DNA of 64,000 bases from Gordonia liuliyuniae (GTDB lineage: Bacteria; Actinomycetota; Actinomycetes; Mycobacteriales; Mycobacteriaceae): positions 620,001-684,000 of the forward strand of contig NZ_JAKKOT010000002.1 in the NCBI RefSeq assembly GCF_021739025.1. Reading direction: 5' to 3'. Below the pieces are notes generated by a model. The model was not told where the DNA came from. It saw only the letters and a program-made list of their open reading frames with translations, and made no database searches. A program made the position numbers and the translations under genes. Shown piece by piece: positions 59,469-64,000 of the stretch (its first letter is position 1; every line of letters begins with the position of its first letter).

Positions 59469-59488
59469 AACTTACCCAATGGTAAGTT
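59469..59488. promoter_or_regulatory. 20-bp palindromic operator of the TetR gene
   Basis: AACTTACC-caat-GGTAAGTT is a perfect inverted repeat (8 + 4 + 8). The TAAGTT at its right end (59483-59488) is a -10 hexamer 6 nt before ATG 59495. This is the expected layout of an autorepressor site. A related palindrome lies at 62557-62572. Confidence 0.8.
59483..59488 (+). promoter_or_regulatory. -10 hexamer TAAGTT, TetR gene
   Basis: TAAGTT is followed by 6 nt and ATG 59495, predicting a leaderless mRNA. It lies inside the operator palindrome. Confidence 0.6.
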
Positions 59489-59494
59489 TTGGGT

Positions 59495-60109
59495 ATGGCG
59501 AGCGGGACGAAGCGGCTGCCCCGTGCAGTTCGCGAGCAGCAGATGTTGGACGCGGCGATCACGGTGTTCTCCGAGCACGGGTACTCCGCCAGCTCGATGG
59601 ACGCCATCGCCGCTCAGGCCGAGATCTCCAAACCGATGCTGTACCTCTACTACGGTTCCAAGGACGAACTGTTCAGTGCGTGCATCGCGCGTGAGTCCGG
59701 CCGTTTCATGGAGGCGATGAGTGCGGGTTTCGATCCCGGCCTCCGGCAGCGTGAGCAGGCGCGGACGCTGGTCCGTGAGTTTCTGCGGTTCGTGTACGAG
59801 AACGCGCAGTCGTGGCGGGTGCTGTACCGCGTATCGGTCGGTACCGCCGCGTTCGCCGACGTCGTGATCGAGAGCCGCCAGGCGATCACCCGGATGATCA
59901 CCGCCTTGATCCGTCGCGGCACCACGGTCGAGGGCGCCCGCGACATCGACTTCGAGTTGACGGCCGTCGCGCTGGTCGGTGCGGGGGAGGCGGTCGCCGA
60001 CCGCATCTCCGACGGCGACATCGATCTCGACGATGCCACCGACCTGCTGCTGAGCATCACCTGGCGCGGCCTCGTCGGCGTCGGCTCGACACTCGGCGAC
60101 GAGCACTGA
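59495..60109 (+). CDS. TetR-family regulator (Rv0238-like)
   Basis: 204 residues from ATG 59495. The helix-turn-helix is SSMDAIAAQAEISKPMLYLYYGSKDELF; the remainder is a helical ligand-binding domain. It sits between lpqI and htdX-fabG4-fadA2 as Rv0238 does. A perfect palindrome covers its own -10 and a variant lies between fabG4 and fadA2, so it likely represses itself and the neighbouring fatty-acid genes, with an acyl-CoA-type ligand as a guess. It ends before a very long hairpin. Confidence 0.9.
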   Translation: MASGTKRLPRAVREQQMLDAAITVFSEHGYSASSMDAIAAQAEISKPMLYLYYGSKDELFSACIARESGRFMEAMSAGFDPGLRQREQARTLVREFLRFVYENAQSWRVLYRVSVGTAAFADVVIESRQAITRMITALIRRGTTVEGARDIDFELTAVALVGAGEAVADRISDGDIDLDDATDLLLSITWRGLVGVGSTLGDEH

Positions 60110-60115
60110 GGCCTG

Positions 60116-60172
60116 AAACGACTTCGGCACTTTCTTTCGGCCATACGCCGAAAGAAAGTGCCGAAGTCGTTT
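60116..60172. terminator. 26-bp perfect hairpin between tetR and htdX
   Basis: Arms 60116-60141 and 60147-60172 are exactly complementary over 26 bp around the 5-nt loop catac. It starts 7 nt after the TetR stop and ends 12 nt before the htdX stop, between convergent genes. It is the longest perfect stem in the window and lacks a T tract. Confidence 0.85.
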
Positions 60173-60183
60173 GAGCTCGTGTG

Positions 60184-61065
60184 TCAGCCGCGCGGACGGA
60201 CCGTCCCCGTCAGGTGCGGGTAACCCTTTCGTCGGTTGAGCAGCGACACGTCGTATCCGCCGTCGACGGCCTCGGTGTAGGCGTTCACCTTGGCGGGCAA
60301 CAGGATCGGCTTGCCGAACCGCACTGTGTAGGTGACGGCTCCGGGGAGCGAGCCTTCGATGTTCGCCACGGCGGTGGCCGCCGACCACATGCCGTGGGCG
60401 ATCGCCTTGGAGAAGCCGAACGCCTTGGCCGACAAATCGGCCATGTGGATCGGGTTCCGATCGCCGGACGCGTCCGCGTACTGGCGGATCAGACCCAAAT
60501 CGACCGACACGATGCGATCGGGCGGTGGCGGGACGGTCTCCTTCGGCGCGGGGCCCCGTGCTCCGTCGGACAGGCTCGTCCGCTGCTGCTTGAGGAACGT
60601 GCTCGTCTGGACCGCCACGCGCTCGGCACCCACGAAGAACTCCGAGACCATGTCGACGAGCATGCCCTTGCGGTGCTCACGCAGGCGTTCCGCGTGAGTC
60701 TCGATCGTCAACGGCTCGTCGACGCCGATCGCGCGGAACCGCTCGATCGTGTTCTCGATGTGCACGGAACCGATTGCTCCCAGCGGGAACTTCGGGTCGA
60801 CCATCACAGTCATCGCGAGCGGGAACGACAGCACGAACAAGTACGTGACCGGGACGGTCGCGCCGAACGGCAGCCCCGTCGTGTGGCAGTACTTCTGCAG
60901 GCTGTCGCGGTCGATTCGGATGTCCTCGAGCCGGAAGACGGTGTCGGGCAGGCCCGCGTCCGTTGCGACCTTCGCCGGCTTGCCGATCACCGGGAGCATC
61001 GCGCTGACGGCCTTCGGGTAGATCGTCGCAGGCCCGGGAACGGCGGAGAGGGTGACGGTCGACAT
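60184..61065 (-). CDS. htdX: HtdX, MaoC-type 3-hydroxyacyl-thioester dehydratase
   Basis: 293 residues from ATG 61065. Two hotdog domains; the second carries the hydratase-2 motif YADASGDRNPIHMADLSAKAFG followed by AIAHGMWSAA. It dehydrates (or hydrates) 3-hydroxyacyl thioesters. Its ATG overlaps the fabG4 stop by one base (TGATG), so the two are translationally coupled. The pair is a reductase plus dehydratase module like Rv0242c-Rv0241c, assigned to fatty-acid elongation or beta-oxidation-type reactions. Confidence 0.95.
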   Translation of the reverse strand: MSTVTLSAVPGPATIYPKAVSAMLPVIGKPAKVATDAGLPDTVFRLEDIRIDRDSLQKYCHTTGLPFGATVPVTYLFVLSFPLAMTVMVDPKFPLGAIGSVHIENTIERFRAIGVDEPLTIETHAERLREHRKGMLVDMVSEFFVGAERVAVQTSTFLKQQRTSLSDGARGPAPKETVPPPPDRIVSVDLGLIRQYADASGDRNPIHMADLSAKAFGFSKAIAHGMWSAATAVANIEGSLPGAVTYTVRFGKPILLPAKVNAYTEAVDGGYDVSLLNRRKGYPHLTGTVRPRG

Positions 61066-62426
61066 CAGGCGCCCAACAGGCTCTGGCCGCACACCCGCAC
61101 GACGTTGCCGGTCACCGCGTTGCTGGCCGGGTTGGCGAAGTAGGCGACGGTCTCGGCGACGTCGACCGTCTGGCCGCCCTGCTGCAACGAGTTCATGCGG
61201 CGGCCGACCTCGCGGGTGGCCAGCGGGATCGCGGCGGTCATCGCCGTCTCGATGAAGCCCGGTGCGACCGCGTTGATCGTGATGCCCTGTTTCGCGAGGA
61301 TCGGCGCGTACGCGTTCACCACGCCGATGACGCCCGCCTTCGAGGTGCCGTAGTTGGTCTGCCCGCGGTTGCCTGCGATGCCTGCGATCGACGAGACGTC
61401 GATGACGGCGCCGCCTGCGTTGAGCGCCTGACGCTCCACGAGTTCGTTCACCAGCGTCTGCGGTGCGATCAGGTTGACGCCGATCACCGAGTTCCAGCGG
61501 CCCGAGTCCATGTTGGCGAGCAGCTTGTCGCGGGTGATGCCCGCGTTGTTGACGATGATGTCCAGCCCGTTGTGGCGCTCCAGGACATGCTCGGCGACCT
61601 TCGCGCCCGCGTCCTCGGCGGTCACGTCGAGCGGCAGCGCGGTGCCGCCGACCTTGTTCGCCGTCTCCGACAGCGCTTCGCCCGCCGCCGGGATGTCGGC
61701 GGCGATCACGTGCGCGCCGTCGCGGGCGAGTACCTCGGCGATGGTGGCGCCGATGCCGCGTGCGGCGCCGGTGACCAGGGCGACCTTGCCCGCGAGCGGC
61801 TTGTCCCAGTTCTCGATCGCGGCGCCGTCATCGGCGCCGATCCGGATCACCTGAGCGTCGACGTACGCCGACTTGCCCGAGAGCAGGAAGCGCAGCGTCG
61901 ACTCGACACCTGACAGGCCGGTCTTGGCCTTCGGCGACACGTACACGAGCTGCGCGGTGGCGCCGTTGCGAAGCTCCTTGCCGAGCGAACGGGTGAAGCC
62001 CTCGAGGGCGCGCTGGGCGACCTGTGCGTCGGGAGTCTTCGCGAGCTCGGGAGTCGTGCCGAGGACGACGAAGCGTGCCGAGTTGCCGGTGGAGCGCATG
62101 ACCGGGGTGAAGAATTCGAAGAGCTGCTCGAGCTCGGCGGGCTTGGTGATGCCGGTCGCGTCGAAGACGGCGGCACCGAGCTTGTCGGCGCTGCGGCCGC
62201 CCGTGTTGTTCTCGACCAGCTGGTAGTCGTCGCCTGCCGAGAGGATCTCGCGGATCGGTTCGACGAGGCGGCCCGAGCCGCCGAGCAGGACGGGGCCGCC
62301 GAGTGGAGGCTTGCTCGCCGAGTGACGGCGCAGGTGCGGCGGCTGGGGGAGGCCGACGCGGCTGGCGATGAAGCCGCCGGGGCCCGAGTTCACGAGGGAC
62401 GAGTAGAGGTCGGTGTTACCTGCCAC
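61065..62426 (-). CDS. fabG4: FabG4, 3-oxoacyl-thioester reductase (high-molecular-weight FabG)
   Basis: 453 residues from GTG 62426, with AAAGGAG 7 nt upstream; the much longer open frame upstream is spurious. Residues 1-~205 form the flavodoxin-like N-terminal domain of HMwFabG. The C-terminal SDR domain has [12 protein letters not shown], Ser in VSSIAG and the catalytic Tyr/Lys in TNYGTSKAG. FabG4 of M. tuberculosis reduces 3-oxoacyl-CoA with NADH. Sequence wording matches Rv0242c throughout ([32 protein letters not shown]). Its promoter region, shared with fadA2, holds the TetR-type palindrome. Confidence 0.97.
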   Translation of the reverse strand: MAGNTDLYSSLVNSGPGGFIASRVGLPQPPHLRRHSASKPPLGGPVLLGGSGRLVEPIREILSAGDDYQLVENNTGGRSADKLGAAVFDATGITKPAELEQLFEFFTPVMRSTGNSARFVVLGTTPELAKTPDAQVAQRALEGFTRSLGKELRNGATAQLVYVSPKAKTGLSGVESTLRFLLSGKSAYVDAQVIRIGADDGAAIENWDKPLAGKVALVTGAARGIGATIAEVLARDGAHVIAADIPAAGEALSETANKVGGTALPLDVTAEDAGAKVAEHVLERHNGLDIIVNNAGITRDKLLANMDSGRWNSVIGVNLIAPQTLVNELVERQALNAGGAVIDVSSIAGIAGNRGQTNYGTSKAGVIGVVNAYAPILAKQGITINAVAPGFIETAMTAAIPLATREVGRRMNSLQQGGQTVDVAETVAYFANPASNAVTGNVVRVCGQSLLGA

Positions 62427-62556
62427 GACTGACTCCTTTGATAGGTCGGTGACGATTCGAGTCGATACCTTCTGTGGTGACCGTAGGCGTCGAGTCGTCG
62501 CCTGCACAGAACGGATGCTGTGACGATCGACGCAGATCACTGAGGTCGACAAACAA

Positions 62557-62572
62557 CTTACTCGGGAGTAAG
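62557..62572. promoter_or_regulatory. TetR-type palindrome in the fabG4-fadA2 spacer
   Basis: CTTACT-cggg-AGTAAG is a perfect 16-bp inverted repeat, preceded by AA. It resembles AACTTACC-caat-GGTAAGTT in the TetR gene's promoter (59469-59488): same half-site with one base changed. It lies in the 183-bp divergent spacer, 37 bp before fadA2 GTG 62610. TAAGTT on the minus strand (62555-62560) is a possible fabG4 -10 inside it. Confidence 0.7.
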
Positions 62573-62609
62573 AATGTTGACAACAGTCGGTCCGATCACA
62601 GGAGAGCAC

Positions 62610-63917
62610 GTGGCCTCGTACACGCCCCGCAAGCCAGAAACCCGTCAGCTGCGCCCGGTCGCCATCCTCGGCGGCAACCGCATCCCGTTCGCCCGGCAGG
62701 ACCGTGCGTACGCGACCGCGAGCAACCAGGAGATGTTCACTGCAGCACTCCAAGGCCTGGTCAGTCGCTTCAACCTGCAGGGCGAGCAGCTCGGCATGGT
62801 GGCAGGCGGCGCAGTCCTCAAGCACTCGCGTGACTTCAACCTGATCCGCGAGTCGGTCCTCGGCTCCGGTCTCTCGCCGTACACCCCGGCGTTCGACCTC
62901 CAGCAGGCATGCGGCACCGGCCTGCAGGCGATCGCCGCCGTGGGCGACGGCATCGCCTCGGGTCGTTACGACGTCGCTGTCGGAGGCGGCGTGGACACCA
63001 CGTCGGACGCGCCGATCGGCGTCTCGGAGGAGATGCGTCGCCAGATGCTCGAGGTGAACCGCGCCAAGAGCACGGCCGATCGCATCAAGGCCGCTCTCGG
63101 TCTCGCGACCAAGCTCGGCATCGAGATCCCGCGCAACGGCGAGCCCCGCACGGGGATGTCGATGGGTGAGCACGCGGCGATCACCGCCAAAGAGTTCGGC
63201 GTCAAGCGTGAGGATCAGGACGAGTTGGCCGCGGCGAGCCATCAGAAGATGGGCGCGGCATACGACCGCGGGTTCTTCGACGACCTGGTCACCCCGTTCA
63301 TGGGTCTGACGCGCGACGAGAACCTCCGCCCGAACTCGTCGGTGGAGAAGCTCGCCACTCTCAAGCCGGTGTTCGGCGTCGGTCTCGGCGACGCCACGAT
63401 GACCGCGGGCAACTCGACCCCGCTGACCGACGGAGCGTCGACCGTCCTGCTCGCCAGCGACGAGTGGGCCGCCGAGCACAAACTGCCGGTCCTCGCGTAC
63501 CTGCGCGACACCGAGACGGCGGCGGTCGACTACGTCAACGGTCCCGACGGGCTGCTCATGGCCCCGACCTACGCGGTGCCGCGTCTGCTCGAGCGCAACG
63601 GCCTCACCTTGCAGGACTTCGACTTCTACGAGATCCACGAGGCGTTCGCGTCCGTCGTGCTCGCGACCCTCGGCGCGTGGGAGTCTGAGGACTACTGCCG
63701 TGAGCGTCTCGGCCTGGACAAGCCGCTCGGCGCGATCGACCGCAGCAAGCTGAACGTGAACGGCTCGTCGCTCGCGGCGGGACACCCGTTCGCCGCGACC
63801 GGCGGTCGGATCATCGCCCAGGCCGCGAAGCAGATCAAGGAAAACGGTGGCGGTCGCGCCCTCGTCTCGATCTGCGCCGCGGGCGGTCAAGGCGTCACCG
63901 CCATCGTCGAAGGCTGA
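62610..63917 (+). CDS. fadA2: FadA2, acetyl-CoA acyltransferase (thiolase)
   Basis: 435 residues from GTG 62610, preferred over ATG 62574 because AGGAGAG precedes it and because the length then matches Rv0243. Thiolase motifs: acyl-binding Cys101 in [20 protein letters not shown], His in [18 protein letters not shown] and the second Cys in [17 protein letters not shown] near the N-terminus is characteristic of the FadI/FadA2 group. It cleaves 3-ketoacyl-CoA in the last step of beta-oxidation. It is divergent from fabG4-htdX, with which it would make a nearly full cycle together with FadE5, expected just beyond the window. Confidence 0.97.
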   Translation: MASYTPRKPETRQLRPVAILGGNRIPFARQDRAYATASNQEMFTAALQGLVSRFNLQGEQLGMVAGGAVLKHSRDFNLIRESVLGSGLSPYTPAFDLQQACGTGLQAIAAVGDGIASGRYDVAVGGGVDTTSDAPIGVSEEMRRQMLEVNRAKSTADRIKAALGLATKLGIEIPRNGEPRTGMSMGEHAAITAKEFGVKREDQDELAAASHQKMGAAYDRGFFDDLVTPFMGLTRDENLRPNSSVEKLATLKPVFGVGLGDATMTAGNSTPLTDGASTVLLASDEWAAEHKLPVLAYLRDTETAAVDYVNGPDGLLMAPTYAVPRLLERNGLTLQDFDFYEIHEAFASVVLATLGAWESEDYCRERLGLDKPLGAIDRSKLNVNGSSLAAGHPFAATGGRIIAQAAKQIKENGGGRALVSICAAGGQGVTAIVEG

Positions 63918-63919
63918 TC

Positions 63920-63958
63920 GATCCCGCACTGACTCGATCCCGCACTGACTCGATTCCG
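63920..63958. repeat. 16-bp tandem repeat after fadA2
   Basis: gatcccgcactgactc at 63920-63935 is repeated exactly at 63936-63951, with a partial third copy to 63958. It starts 3 nt after the fadA2 stop. The remaining bases to 64000 show no gene that I can support. Confidence 0.9.
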
Positions 63959-64000
63959 TTGCCGCATGCTCCGTTCTCTCGTCGCACCATCGATGCGTCT

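Noticed and set aside
62574..62609. fadA2 start at ATG 62574
   Set aside because: It sits immediately after the operator palindrome without a ribosome-binding site and would add 12 residues absent from Rv0243; GTG 62610 has AGGAGAG at good distance.
61065..63929. A 954-codon minus-strand frame fusing fabG4 to sequence antisense to fadA2
   Set aside because: The fabG4 part has its own GTG with a strong ribosome-binding site at 62426, and the upstream part is antisense to the thiolase; no fusion protein is supported.

Overview
The window reads as chromosomal DNA of a GC-rich, mycolic-acid-containing actinomycete (order Mycobacteriales). Arabinosyltransferases of the Emb and AftD families, MmpL3, an antigen-85-like mycolyltransferase and FabG4/HtdX/FadA2 point to an arabinogalactan/mycolate cell wall. 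The alkB-rubredoxin-rubredoxin-reductase-tetR block is typical of Gordonia, Rhodococcus, Dietzia and relatives; Gordonia is my best guess, from memory of gene order only. No rRNA, CRISPR array, prophage or insertion sequence is visible, and no gene-free stretch reaches 300 bases.

Layout. 1-4.85 kb: the 3' part of one emb arabinosyltransferase and a complete second one. 4.85-11 kb: a GAF/winged-helix regulator, then an ABC exporter, a NarL-type two-component system and an O-acyltransferase in one direction. 11-16.2 kb: an unknown helical protein, a hotdog thioesterase, an Ag85-like mycolyltransferase, a Pat-type aminotransferase, tRNA-Ser(GCU), tRNA-Arg(ACG) and a GDSL hydrolase. 16.2-19.7 kb: a compact alkane hydroxylase operon (alkB, two rubredoxins, reductase, TetR). 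19.8-26.1 kb: a meta-cleavage-type hydrolase behind a KstR-like box, a small membrane protein, an L,D-transpeptidase lipoprotein, a LysR/EamA pair and an MMPL transporter.

From 26 kb to the end the order follows the M. tuberculosis Rv0198c-Rv0243 segment, as I recall it: zmp1, an Rv0204c-like protein, mmpL3, an Rv0207c-like NYN protein, trmB, Rv0209/Rv0210-like genes, pckG, then Rv0224c/Rv0225/Rv0226c/Rv0227c/Rv0228-like genes, aftD, a DUF2613 protein, lpqI, a TetR regulator, htdX, fabG4 and fadA2. Genes interleaved into it here include a pirin, a degenerate penicillin-binding lipoprotein, a MacB-type ABC pair with an MmpS-like protein, a CitE-like lyase and a polysaccharide flippase.

Functionally most of the window serves the envelope: arabinan synthesis (Emb, AftD), mycolate export and transfer (MmpL3, Ag85-like), peptidoglycan remodelling (Ldt, LpqI), and a probable glycan assembly/export group at 45.5-58.2 kb. 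The rest is lipid and alkane catabolism plus gluconeogenesis (AlkB system, KstR-type hydrolase, PckG, FadA2/FabG4/HtdX).

The regulatory DNA is informative. About fifteen genes have a -10 hexamer (TANNNT in all but one) 6-8 nt before the start codon, as expected for leaderless mRNAs. Related palindromes sit in the promoter of the TetR gene at 59.5 kb and between fabG4 and fadA2. Several convergent gene pairs end in long hairpins, and short tandem duplications of 14-21 bp are scattered through spacers and protein ends.
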